A program made the position numbers and the translations under genes. 64,000 bases of DNA from Muribaculaceae bacterium (GTDB lineage Bacteria > Bacteroidota > Bacteroidia > Bacteroidales > Muribaculaceae): positions 1 through 64,000 of the forward strand of contig JAGATN010000005.1 of assembly GCA_017621225.1 (NCBI GenBank), in the 5' to 3' direction. The notes beneath the pieces are model-generated. The model was not told the DNA's origin and made no database searches. It saw nothing but the letters and a program-made list of their open reading frames with translations. This document shows positions 17,788-26,864 of this stretch, piece by piece (the stretch's first letter is position 1; the number at the start of each line of letters is the position of its first letter).

Positions 17788-17967
17788 ATGAACGATAAGA
17801 AGCGACCATCACCCGACGGAAAGAAGAACGACGACCGACCCGGCATCAACGATCGCATGCCGGCAAATCCCTCCGCGCACACAGTGGCACTGCTGCGCCA
17901 ATATGCCCGATGCTGCCTGGTAGTTCCGAAGCTCAACCAACCGCTCTCGGTACTCACCCTAAACTGA
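17788..17967 (+). CDS. 59-residue Bacteroidales small protein
   Basis: The frame encodes MNDKKRPSPDGKKND.. through a middle HTVALLRQYARCCLVVP to the end LSVLTLN. The layout (polar N-terminus, a short 'T-x-A-x-L-R-Q-Y-A-R' helix and a hydrophobic tail ending in N) is like very short hypothetical proteins that I recall as frequent in Bacteroidales and often missed for length. Base composition returns to that of the flanking genome. No function is known. It sits alone between the AT-rich island and the convergent end of the fimbrial operon. Confidence 0.6.
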   Translation: MNDKKRPSPDGKKNDDRPGINDRMPANPSAHTVALLRQYARCCLVVPKLNQPLSVLTLN

Positions 17968-17988
17968 CCCTAAACATCCGAAGGGTTG

Positions 17989-19452
17989 TCAGGCGGTGAG
18001 GCCGAGCTCTTTCAGCTTCTTGTATAGCTTGGTTTTGCCAATGCCCAATAGTTTTGCCGCATCTCTTTTCTTGCCGCCGCACTGACTCAACGCTTTAAGT
18101 ATCAGCTCTTTTTCTTCGGCACTCTTTTTCAACGCCGGCCCATCCGACGGTTCATCTGCCTTATTCCGCTTCCACTCTTGCTCCCGCTGCTTGCGGCGCT
18201 CAACCATCTCAGGAAACTGGCGCCTGATAAATTGCCCCAACGAACATTCGTTCAATCCGAGACGGCGACAAATCGACTTCAGCGATTCGAGCGTAGCGTC
18301 ATAGGCGTGTATCGCCTCCCGATACTTCTCCATGCTTTTAGGCGACACCATTTTGCCGCCGTCGGTCTTCGTCATGCCCAGCGCGGCATGCAGCTCCGGC
18401 TCATGCTCCTTCAGGTATTGCCTGAAGCTCTCCGGGTGCAGCCCGAACTCGGCGGCCACCGTCGCCGTTGCAAGTCCGCTCTCCTTCAAGCGCGCTATGG
18501 CAGCGGCATACTTGGCTGCCGTAGCGGGATTATATCGCCGCGCCGTCGACCAGTCAACGGCCTCGTCCTCCTCGTAAGCCACAGCCCGCCGCTTGCAAAC
18601 CAAATCGACGTGCCACGTGTGCAAATACTCGTAAAACCCCTTCACCGATACGCCCGTCTGTTGGGCTATCTTCCTGGCCGACATCGGCGTAGTGCCGTAT
18701 AGATGAAGCGCTTCGGCATACTTCGCCACCGTGGCGGGCATGGGCGCGTGCAGCGTTCCCAGTCCGGTTATCTTGCCCTTGCGTCGCTGCTTCACAGCCT
18801 GCTTGCGTATCTTGATGCGATTTTCAACCAACTCCTTGTGGTAGAATATCAAATGCTGCTCCAATCCGGTGTATGACACATAGCAACGCTCGGCCACATC
18901 CTGCACCGTGACATAACGGTCGGCGCGCAAAATGTCGACGGCCTCGGCATACTGCTCTCCACACCAAGGGCGCATGCCTCTCGGCATGTTGTCGGCCACG
19001 CCCAAACGTTGCCGCGCCTGCTCACGAAACTCCAACACGCCGGGATAATGCCGGCGCAACTGATTGGCGAGATTCGTGCCGTCCAAGCCAAACTCACGGG
19101 CTATCTGCGACACGTTGCACTCGATGTAGTCCATGCTGTCGCACGCCGCGATGGCCTCGCGGTATCGGGCATGTATGTCGGGATGCTGTCCGCGACGCGG
19201 ATCAATCTTTATGCCGTCGGCCTCCTCGCGGCTACACTTTATGCCGTTGCGCTCCAGCATCAGATGCCGATGGTATGTGCTCACATATCGCGAAAAGCCA
19301 TTGAGCGAAACGCCGCACCGCCGGCATATCTCCACGCATGAAAGTCGGGAAGCGGCATACAGCTCCAGCGCCGGGCGATATCTCGCCTCCGTCTCCGGCC
19401 TGCATATTGGCTTGCGTTTTTTCAGGTTACTTTCATTACACGATGTATGCAT
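17989..19452 (-). CDS. Protein with six tandem HTH-like repeats and a C-terminal Fis-type HTH
   Basis: A 487-residue cytoplasmic protein. Six diverged units of about 45-50 residues lie at 21-66, 93-143, 165-212, 241-288, 311-358 and 382-429. Each fits K/R-Y-x-x-A-(I/L/V)-x-x-(Y/L/C).. then a helix-turn-helix core (for example RKIAQQTGVSVKGFYEYLHTWH and ATVAAEFGLHPESFRQYLKEHE). The C-terminus (446-487, LILKALSQCGGKKRDAAKLLGIGKTKLYKKLKELGL) is a Fis-family HTH. It follows the fimbrial tip gene by 12 bp on the same strand, so it is probably the last gene of the fimbrial operon. Inference: a multivalent DNA-binding regulator of the fimbriae or of a related locus. Confidence 0.75.
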   Translation of the reverse strand: MHTSCNESNLKKRKPICRPETEARYRPALELYAASRLSCVEICRRCGVSLNGFSRYVSTYHRHLMLERNGIKCSREEADGIKIDPRRGQHPDIHARYREAIAACDSMDYIECNVSQIAREFGLDGTNLANQLRRHYPGVLEFREQARQRLGVADNMPRGMRPWCGEQYAEAVDILRADRYVTVQDVAERCYVSYTGLEQHLIFYHKELVENRIKIRKQAVKQRRKGKITGLGTLHAPMPATVAKYAEALHLYGTTPMSARKIAQQTGVSVKGFYEYLHTWHVDLVCKRRAVAYEEDEAVDWSTARRYNPATAAKYAAAIARLKESGLATATVAAEFGLHPESFRQYLKEHEPELHAALGMTKTDGGKMVSPKSMEKYREAIHAYDATLESLKSICRRLGLNECSLGQFIRRQFPEMVERRKQREQEWKRNKADEPSDGPALKKSAEEKELILKALSQCGGKKRDAAKLLGIGKTKLYKKLKELGLTA

Positions 19453-19464
19453 CGATTGTCTGGA

Positions 19465-22400
19465 CTATTCTTTTACAGGACGGACTGAGCAGGCATCAGT
19501 GGCATAGAAATATTCCCCCGTATTCACCCCGATATATCCTGTATCTTTCAAATACGCCTTAAAGAAATTGGAGTAATTGTTTTCTTCATAATCTTTTTTA
19601 TCTTGTTCTTCACTGATACTCTGAAAGTTGTGCGCTTGCCATACATACAAGTCTTCTCCTACCCAATAAACCTGACCTGCATCGAAATCACGGTAGCCGG
19701 TCAATGGGAATGTAATTGATATCAATTTTCTTTTACCATTGACATAATATTCCATATTGCCGTTTCTGTATTCAGGCAGCATATTATCCTGAGATACGCT
19801 ATAACCATACTGATTGATACCAGTGGTAGGCCAATAGGTAGTAGTGAATGCCGTGAAAGCCAACACGGGGGCTACCTTGTATCCCGATGGGCAAGGGTCG
19901 TAGATTGTTTTCTTGTCGTCAAGCCAAAGATTCGAATAAATCTTATCGTCAATTTTTCCTCGTTCGTTATTAATCCATATTTCATTTCCATCTTTATCCG
20001 TCGATTTCTCACCAATGACAAAACCAGAGAAACGAGGATTGTTTAATTTTTGAGGATTCCTAATCATACGGCCTATGGCATCAATAGAGGTATCTCTTTT
20101 GTTAGGATTAATACCATCCGGATTGTCACTGATAACTTTCTTGCCATTTGCGTCATAGGAAGTTATAAATAGCGACGGGTTCAGAAAATCAGGATCATCA
20201 TTTCTTTCAACCAATGCTGTGCCGTCAATACACCACCAAGTTTTGTTGGTCCAACTTGCATCAGTACCTACCAACGGATCTTTCCTTCCCCATTGGAAAT
20301 ATGTGTTATTACCTCGGGGCAAAGATATATGTGGTTCCTGAATGATATCCACTATCTGCTCAGATCCGTAATTTGAAGTGCCGTCATCATTTCTCGACAA
20401 TATCTGTCGGAACCGTACTTGACACTTATGACGGTCATAATATCGAATATCATCATCAGGACGGGAACACCATCCTAAATTGACAGGCATAACTCCATAA
20501 TCTCCATATAAATAGTTTTTGACAGTCCATATCCTGTCGGTCAGTTCTTTGCTTTGCACCCATACGTGCCAACTCCATACAATAACGTTATCCTTCTTGA
20601 GGGCAATGACGGCGTTGCCTTGAGCTATATTGTCGCCGATAGTGAACGAAAGTCCACCTTTTCCCCCATAAGCGCCTGCTTCATAAGAGACATTGCTGAT
20701 GAGGTTCTCCGAATCCTGCCAGACAATACAAGCATCTATTGTCCCGGTCCTACCAATATCGTCTAAAATGTAGGCACTCGTTATGTCCTCATTATTGTAA
20801 TTTTTAAAGGTCTTCAACACCCTGTCGTCGCCTGTAAATCCTGAATAGGTTGTTGCGTCGATATTTCCACCTTTGCCGATAGCATTGCCGTATACAAGGG
20901 GTAAAGTGTAGGTTCCTTTAGCATCGACAATGTAGCAATTGGCCGTGCCGTTTGAGGCTAAATCAGTAACTTTGTCGTTTACCCTGGATTTTAGAAGTTT
21001 ATTGATATTTACCGGCTTAAACTCGTTTTTATAATTGATTTTATATACTTTCAGTCCCTGATTCTTGTGCGTAGGGAACTGATCGGTAACATCCTGTATC
21101 GCTCCGTTAAGCCATCCCGGAACCGTTCCGGAAAAATCCGATTTACGAAAATTTTGGTCAACAGAATCCCTGTATTCGATTGAAAAGTCAAGCAAATCTC
21201 GTTTGCCCCAGACTTCTTCTGTGTTGTAACGATAGCTGGAAACTGTAATCGTGTTTACGTCATAAAAATTATTACCCTGATTGTCAGTCAGATTATCAGG
21301 CAAAAAATATTTACCCTGGTAGTTGACATCATAGGGTTGCGAGACTCCAAACTTCGTAACGTAGTCGATACGCCAGTCAGGTTCGTCGGCAAATCCTCTG
21401 AAATGTAGTGTCAGTTTATAATGGCAGTTGCGCTTCGCGTTATAGTCAGTCGTGATATTCTGACCCAACATGAACCGATAGGTTATATTGCTGATACCCG
21501 GACGTTGGGGATTTTTCGATACATAATAGGCATCCACCTCAATGTAAGTGCCAAATTCCTTCCCTTTGGTATAGGGTGAGTCCTGAAGACCGTCCTTGTT
21601 TTCATCGGATATGACCGATTTATCAGGACCATCTCCCTGCATGTTCTCGTAAAAGAATAGCGAGTTCGGGTTATACTCGGAATGAGCGGATTCAGACATC
21701 TCCCATGTCACAGTCTTACCATCGTCACTCGTTATTTTTTTCCCTTCCGGATATAAGGGATTGTCATGTGCAATCTGCACCGGATAGTTCTCGTCGAAGT
21801 TTGTAGATTCGCTATAAGTCACCACTTCTCCTGTTTCAATAATATCACCGGCACTACCGGCTTTACTATCCGTGCCGAGCAGGCATGTTTTGGGTATCTG
21901 CTTTATTCGCAGCTCCTTGAAATAAATGGTAATGCCTTCGGCCAAACCTGTTCCGTCAAATGCCACGGTTACTTTTGAAGCGGCACGACGCAGCCATGCG
22001 TGGAGTCGCACGGTGTTTTCGTTCACTGCAAGAAGTTCTTCCTGAACCGGCATATTTACTACTCCCGACATCAAACAGCCTATCATCTGGCCATTGGCTG
22101 ACACATTTTGGGAATTCCATGCAAGGGGGATATTCCGCAGCCCCTCGACAGTTTTTATCGCATCAGAGTGCGTTGTCAGCAAATCGGGGATATTAGCCAC
22201 CGCATACATATAGTATCTGCCAAACTCTATTCTTTCCGGCAGGTCGAAAGTTGCCTGTTTAGTGCTTGATTCCGCACTGGCTCCATTTTCTGCATTATTA
22301 TCATTACGTTCCTCGTCAGACGTAGCATAATTATCTATTTTATAACTTTTTATTAAATTCTTTTCCTGGTCATATATCAGCACATAAAGGCTGTTGATTT

Positions 22401-22587
22401 CCTTGAGCGCGTCTCCGGCCGACCGTGAGCGTGCTATCGCCGACGACATTGGTTTGAAGTCGACCGTCGCCGATATGCTTGCCGAGCCGTTGCCGACAGC
22501 CACCTCCTTCATAAGCTCATCCTGACAGGCGGAGACTGCAATGATGACCAGAGAGACAATTATATGTAGTAGAAAATTCTTTTTCAT
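19465..22587 (-). CDS. Fimbrial tip-type large lipoprotein (DUF4906-like)
   Basis: A 1040-residue lipoprotein with lipobox VSAC at 18-21. The N-terminal half has fimbrillin-like beta segments (SLYVLIYDQEKNLIKSYKI.., RYYMYAVANIPDLL). The C-terminal half (RTGTIDACIVWQDSENLISN.., YDPCPSGYKVAPVLAFTAF, ACSVRPVKE) is typical of the large proteins at the end of Mfa/Fim operons. By analogy with FimE/Mfa-type tip components it is probably incorporated at the fimbrial tip after outer-membrane export and processing. Its start overlaps the previous gene's stop by 4 bp (22584-22587). Confidence 0.8.
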   Translation of the reverse strand: MKKNFLLHIIVSLVIIAVSACQDELMKEVAVGNGSASISATVDFKPMSSAIARSRSAGDALKEINSLYVLIYDQEKNLIKSYKIDNYATSDEERNDNNAENGASAESSTKQATFDLPERIEFGRYYMYAVANIPDLLTTHSDAIKTVEGLRNIPLAWNSQNVSANGQMIGCLMSGVVNMPVQEELLAVNENTVRLHAWLRRAASKVTVAFDGTGLAEGITIYFKELRIKQIPKTCLLGTDSKAGSAGDIIETGEVVTYSESTNFDENYPVQIAHDNPLYPEGKKITSDDGKTVTWEMSESAHSEYNPNSLFFYENMQGDGPDKSVISDENKDGLQDSPYTKGKEFGTYIEVDAYYVSKNPQRPGISNITYRFMLGQNITTDYNAKRNCHYKLTLHFRGFADEPDWRIDYVTKFGVSQPYDVNYQGKYFLPDNLTDNQGNNFYDVNTITVSSYRYNTEEVWGKRDLLDFSIEYRDSVDQNFRKSDFSGTVPGWLNGAIQDVTDQFPTHKNQGLKVYKINYKNEFKPVNINKLLKSRVNDKVTDLASNGTANCYIVDAKGTYTLPLVYGNAIGKGGNIDATTYSGFTGDDRVLKTFKNYNNEDITSAYILDDIGRTGTIDACIVWQDSENLISNVSYEAGAYGGKGGLSFTIGDNIAQGNAVIALKKDNVIVWSWHVWVQSKELTDRIWTVKNYLYGDYGVMPVNLGWCSRPDDDIRYYDRHKCQVRFRQILSRNDDGTSNYGSEQIVDIIQEPHISLPRGNNTYFQWGRKDPLVGTDASWTNKTWWCIDGTALVERNDDPDFLNPSLFITSYDANGKKVISDNPDGINPNKRDTSIDAIGRMIRNPQKLNNPRFSGFVIGEKSTDKDGNEIWINNERGKIDDKIYSNLWLDDKKTIYDPCPSGYKVAPVLAFTAFTTTYWPTTGINQYGYSVSQDNMLPEYRNGNMEYYVNGKRKLISITFPLTGYRDFDAGQVYWVGEDLYVWQAHNFQSISEEQDKKDYEENNYSNFFKAYLKDTGYIGVNTGEYFYATDACSVRPVKE

Positions 22588-23780
22588 TCTTTTCCTGTTT
22601 GTGTTTCTTCTTCAATCTCTACTCCGAATGCCGGATCAAGGACTACTTCGCTGTACGGTATCACATCGACTTCGATTTTGTGATTATGATACATCGTTAT
22701 GTTCACCACCACATGCGTATTGCGGAAAAGCGCCTTCAGGTTAGGCAGCTTGAATACGAACGGTTCATCCTTTCCGCCGATTTTTATTGTCATGGCGTAC
22801 TCTTGCTCCCCGTCAGTAGTTTCCGCCTTGCCATTTTTGCTCTCGGGCAGATAGAATACGGGGATCTCCTTCGCCACACCCGGTTTTGAAGCACCCGGAT
22901 TGTCAATGTTCACTGTCGGCCTTCCTACGACGACCGATCCGTGGGTGTAGGTGTTCGCCTGATTTGCCTGCGATGGCAATTCGTAGTCTTTCAGCCATTC
23001 CGACGTTTCAGTCGCAGTGCTGCCGCCATTTTCGTTCGAGGCATCAGACACCTCTTTCAGCCAGTCAATCCATGATTTGCCCTTGAACAGCGTGCTGTTC
23101 TGTTCGCTGTCGTTGACATGGGCCATCAGAAAATTCTTATCGGCATAGCTCGATATCGAGAATTTTTCAACGGTCACCTCCTCGCCACGCCAGTTCAAGA
23201 AGTTGATGGTGAATTTGGTGGCAACACGCACCACATAGAACGTTCCTTCAAAATTGTCGTTTTTCGGGAAATCAATCTCATACATGGACGACATCGGTAT
23301 CGGCTTTCCGCCTGAATAGTCAGGGGCGAAATAAAGTCCGTTGACCGCATTTTCGAAACCAGGCGCGTCGGCCGTGTAACCATCGAAAAAATCAGTCAGG
23401 GTCTTACTTCCACCGTCAATGCCCTCCACCGCCGACACATTATTCTCGTTGGCAAAAAGAAATATCCTTTTCTTTTCATCGGGCTTCACTTTGAGAATGA
23501 TGTATTTCTGTTCCTGCGGCGTATTAAGCGGATATAAGCGGTTATGCTCAATCGTTCCGTCGGAGTGCAACACTATGATGCGAACATTGTGCATCTTTTC
23601 ATTATCGGGTATGGACGAGGTTCCCGCTCTCGTATTTCCAATCTGCTCTATATTCATATACAGAGTAGCTTCCGAAATCGGTTCGGGCATAGGGGCTTCC
23701 TGACTGCTGCACGCCACCATAAAAGGCAATGCGAGTGCCGCCAGACAGACTGCAATGCTATGTATAATGTTCGTTTTCAT
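22584..23780 (-). CDS. Accessory fimbrillin-family lipoprotein
   Basis: A 398-residue lipoprotein with lipobox MVAC at 21-24. It shows the fimbrillin N-domain pattern (ATLYMNIEQIGNTRAGTSSIPDNEKMHNVRIIVLHSDGTI) and a FRNTHVVVNITMYHNHKIEVDVIPY C-terminal strand region like that of Mfa3/FimC-FimD accessory subunits. Expected at the tip or as an adaptor between shaft and tip. It lies 21 bp downstream of the FimB-like anchor gene and overlaps the DUF4906-like gene. Confidence 0.8.
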   Translation of the reverse strand: MKTNIIHSIAVCLAALALPFMVACSSQEAPMPEPISEATLYMNIEQIGNTRAGTSSIPDNEKMHNVRIIVLHSDGTIEHNRLYPLNTPQEQKYIILKVKPDEKKRIFLFANENNVSAVEGIDGGSKTLTDFFDGYTADAPGFENAVNGLYFAPDYSGGKPIPMSSMYEIDFPKNDNFEGTFYVVRVATKFTINFLNWRGEEVTVEKFSISSYADKNFLMAHVNDSEQNSTLFKGKSWIDWLKEVSDASNENGGSTATETSEWLKDYELPSQANQANTYTHGSVVVGRPTVNIDNPGASKPGVAKEIPVFYLPESKNGKAETTDGEQEYAMTIKIGGKDEPFVFKLPNLKALFRNTHVVVNITMYHNHKIEVDVIPYSEVVLDPAFGVEIEEETQTGKE

Positions 23781-23801
23781 CAGTCTGATACGTCTTCCCG
23801 G

Positions 23802-24866
23802 TTATTCAAGTTCAAAGTCATTCAACACCACGTGCCACGATAAAATCTGAATAACAGCGCTTACCCATCTGTGATTTTCGTCGAGAAAAAATGTCATGAC
23901 ACATTCGTCAAGTCGGTCGAGAAACTCCCGCTTGTCCATCGGATAATTATACTCTTTCTCATAATACTCCTTACCCAGCAAAGCGTAGTCGGTCACCGGA
24001 ATACGGGCCACCAGCCGACCCTCTTTGGTGGTAATGGTGAGTATCATCTTTTCGCGATGCGTTTCCAACATTCGGCCTACGGTGAAGTCGGCAGCGAGAG
24101 CTTTCACATTGGTGATGGCACGGTTATCATACGGTCCGATGCCGGCCTCGACATTCTGCACATCCCAGGGGCGATAGTTGATATTCTCGTCGGTCATCAA
24201 CTCATTGTCGTGTGCCATGAGGCCGTTTTCATCATCGATGCGAAGTATGAAGTCATCCTTATTTACATCTTCACCCGATAGATGTTGCAATATGATGCGG
24301 ATGTGGTTGGTGTTTTTGGTCAGAGGCATGACGTATTCGTAGCTCCCTCCATCATCGTCAGCAGGCAGCGACACATCCAATGTGCCGTGAAACAGACGAT
24401 AAAGCCGATCCTCGCTATACGCGCCCAAATCGTCACGCTTGCGGTTAAGCGCACACTGCAACTGCTCCATGCGAGTCTCACCTACTATGGCCTCGGGCAC
24501 GGAGAATGACTCATTGCGTTCGCCGTCGTTCCGAAGACCGCACCATGCCAACAGCTTGTAGTCGCCGGCAGGCAGGTCGAGCTCCATCGAGTAATTCGCC
24601 GCCGTTGACGGATCAACCCGTTCATCCATTTGCCATACCAATACGCCGGATCTGTTAAAGGCGTACAAGTGAACTGATGACACCTCGTTGGCGAAAGCGT
24701 CGGCCCATTTCAGATTCTTGTCGTATCGGAATTTAAGCCTATAATGCACCGAACAGTCACCCTCGTCCTGATAAAGCCAGCCGTCACAAGACGCAAGAGT
24801 CAATAGACAGACTGATGCCACGCAGACTTTGGCTGCCACAGTTCTTATAAATGTCCGTATACTCAT
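23802..24866 (-). CDS. FimB/Mfa2 family fimbrial anchor lipoprotein
   Basis: A 354-residue lipoprotein with lipobox LASC at 24-27. The sequence right after it, DGWLYQDEGDCSVHYRLKFRYDKN, is the diagnostic Mfa2/FimB start. Then come SSVHLYAFNRSGVLVWQ and a second beta domain (HIRIILQHLSGEDV..). Family knowledge: anchors the fimbrial shaft in the outer membrane and limits its length. Its C-terminus (IQILSWHVVLNDFELE) resembles that of the shaft protein (IKILSWRIVNGDYPLEW), consistent with a donor-strand type exchange. It is separated from the shaft gene by a 253-bp gap holding a large hairpin. Confidence 0.88.
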   Translation of the reverse strand: MSIRTFIRTVAAKVCVASVCLLTLASCDGWLYQDEGDCSVHYRLKFRYDKNLKWADAFANEVSSVHLYAFNRSGVLVWQMDERVDPSTAANYSMELDLPAGDYKLLAWCGLRNDGERNESFSVPEAIVGETRMEQLQCALNRKRDDLGAYSEDRLYRLFHGTLDVSLPADDDGGSYEYVMPLTKNTNHIRIILQHLSGEDVNKDDFILRIDDENGLMAHDNELMTDENINYRPWDVQNVEAGIGPYDNRAITNVKALAADFTVGRMLETHREKMILTITTKEGRLVARIPVTDYALLGKEYYEKEYNYPMDKREFLDRLDECVMTFFLDENHRWVSAVIQILSWHVVLNDFELE

Positions 24867-25043
24867 ATTCAGTTTTTATTTCTTAATCGTATGGTTTACT
24901 TATGTTTCAGTATATGCTGATGTGCGGAATTTCCGCATCCGTATATTCTTGTCAAGTGGGATACCTCCGTTATGTAAAGGTTTCCTGCGCCTCACCTCCC
25001 TTTTGTACCGGTGGGCGGGTACTACAATTGCTTGATGTTTAAT

Positions 25044-25087
25044 TTTATGATATTTTGTAGGCTGTTTAGCCTACAAAATATCATAAA
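25044..25087. terminator. Perfect 20-bp stem hairpin between shaft and anchor genes
   Basis: TTTATGATATTTTGTAGGCT pairs perfectly with its complement across a 4-base loop. It lies 32 bp after the shaft-gene stop, in a 253-bp gap inside the operon. On the minus strand it is not followed by a long U-run, so it may act as an mRNA 3' stabiliser or partial attenuator and not as a full terminator. Either role would keep shaft protein in excess over anchor. Confidence 0.7.
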
Positions 25088-25119
25088 TATCAGGAACGCC
25101 ATTGGCGTTAAGATTCATA

Positions 25120-26805
25120 TTACCATTCCAACGGATAGTCACCATTGACAATGCGCCAAGACAGAATTTTTATTTCAGCCGCAATGTAGTGGTCATTAGG
25201 ATCGGGCTTTTCGGGATAAATTTCCTCGTCGGGGTCATAAACAGGAGTGCCAAGACCGGCAATCTTTGTTACATTTGTCACATATACGTGATTACGTACT
25301 ACACCGTTCATATTACTTTCCGGCAGATGCTTGATTTCGTAGTAATAATAGGTCATGCCTGACTTCCATACCAAGGCTCGGTCAACCACTTTGGTGTTAG
25401 CAAGGTTATCGTTGATTCCGTTAACTTCATCCGTAGTAAGTGCACTTGCACTTTCATCCAAAGAATTGTACCAAGTTTTTGTTTTCGCAGCTTCGGTCAG
25501 TTGAGCATATACATAGCAGTTGTTCTGACTATCCTCTTGATCTTTCTGAGGGACGATGGAAATTTCAATTTCATTTGCACCAATTTGTGTTCGTTTGTTT
25601 CCATCTTCAAAGTAATAATTATACCCACTGGCTTCCAACTGGCGAAGGATGCTTCCCTTCAGAACGGTCAGATTCACGTCGTCAACAAAGTAAACTCCCA
25701 AATGTCTTACAATGGTCAATGCAGTGCCGTCAGCTTTCTGAAGATTACCCTTAATGATAACTTTGGTCTTTTTTTGAGCTTGCCCCTTTGTATCATCAAT
25801 ATCATTAAGTTGGGCATTTTCGTTGGTGTACAATGCATTATCAGCGCCAAAAGATGTTTTAATAGATTTATAGTCGTAATACAAGTTTTTGGCAGTCATA
25901 GAGTTGATGGCCCAGTAGCTACGATAAGAATCGTTCCACCAACTTCTCGGCCATGTGGGATCTATTCTTTTGACCAATCGACCTTCGGAGGTTTCTGCCG
26001 TCAGGCTCCAACCGTCGAGCTTCAGGTAAACCTGTTGCCCATCAATTGTGAGGTCCTCCCCTTTGGTATTTTTCAGCGCTAACTTACTTTCTGCAGCTGC
26101 TTTAACATCATCACCCAATGTAACCTTCACCTTTGCCACACTACGCTCTACATAGATGGTAACAGGCGACGCTTTAGCAGCGGTCTCATCCTTACAAAGG
26201 TTTTCAGCCTTTATGAAAGCGGTACTGATTTGTTCACCGCCACTTGCATACACTGAATTGAACATCACGAATCCGCCTTCTTTGGTCAAATCGGTAGTGG
26301 AGAAATTCGCAACTTTTTCCTTCAGAGTGTTTAGGCTAATTGATTGATCAGGCAAAAGAGGAGTTCCATTTATCGTGGGAGGATTCAACACAGCAGCCAT
26401 CCTTTGAGGAATTTTATCACCTTTTGCGGTGTTGATGACCACTATGGCCGTAAGGTTACTCTCTATGTCATCATCATCGTTCGTGTCCGGTGACTGGTCT
26501 CCGGCTTTTGGAGTCCAATCAAAGTAATTTACATAACTTCCGTTTTGAAGCTTAACGTTTACAGACGCACCTACTTCGTTGAAGAAGTAGAAACGGACAT
26601 TATTAACTTTGTTCTCGACTTTAGAACCGTCTTCGTAACCTTCTTTTACACGACTACCTGAAATATCAGAGGATATCAGATTCACGGCCATATAACTGGT
26701 GTTGGAACCGTCTCCAACATTCTCACCGCCGGGAACAACCTCGTCCTGTGAACATCCCACAAAAAACAAGGCTGACAGCAAGGGGAATAAATGAATTTTT
26801 TTCAT
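25120..26805 (-). CDS. Mfa1-type major fimbrillin
   Basis: A 561-residue lipoprotein with lipobox FVGC at 15-18. The Mfa1 N-domain pattern is clear (YMAVNLISSDISGSR.., NKVNNVRFYFFNEVGASV, SNLTAIVVINTAKGDKIPQRMAAVLNPP). The C-domain (VERSVAKVKVTLGD.., LDGWSLTAE.., MTYYYYEIKHLPE.., VVRNHVYVTNVTKIAGLGTPVYDPDEEI) matches the Mfa1 C-terminal family. It is the likely polymerised shaft subunit. Arg/Lys residues in the N-terminal segment could be the processing site, but that is not determinable here. It is the third gene of the operon and is followed by a stable hairpin. Confidence 0.9.
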   Translation of the reverse strand: MKKIHLFPLLSALFFVGCSQDEVVPGGENVGDGSNTSYMAVNLISSDISGSRVKEGYEDGSKVENKVNNVRFYFFNEVGASVNVKLQNGSYVNYFDWTPKAGDQSPDTNDDDDIESNLTAIVVINTAKGDKIPQRMAAVLNPPTINGTPLLPDQSISLNTLKEKVANFSTTDLTKEGGFVMFNSVYASGGEQISTAFIKAENLCKDETAAKASPVTIYVERSVAKVKVTLGDDVKAAAESKLALKNTKGEDLTIDGQQVYLKLDGWSLTAETSEGRLVKRIDPTWPRSWWNDSYRSYWAINSMTAKNLYYDYKSIKTSFGADNALYTNENAQLNDIDDTKGQAQKKTKVIIKGNLQKADGTALTIVRHLGVYFVDDVNLTVLKGSILRQLEASGYNYYFEDGNKRTQIGANEIEISIVPQKDQEDSQNNCYVYAQLTEAAKTKTWYNSLDESASALTTDEVNGINDNLANTKVVDRALVWKSGMTYYYYEIKHLPESNMNGVVRNHVYVTNVTKIAGLGTPVYDPDEEIYPEKPDPNDHYIAAEIKILSWRIVNGDYPLEW

Positions 26806-26864
26806 ATCGATGAATTAATTAAAAAATTGTTTATTATCTCTTAGTTTATATTATTGATTTAATG

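Noticed and set aside
16033-19452. One combined system made of the AT-rich two-gene island and the multi-HTH gene
   Set aside because: The HTH gene is on the opposite strand, has genome-like base composition and is 12 bp from the fimbrial tip gene. Terminator-like sequence and a small gene separate it from the island.
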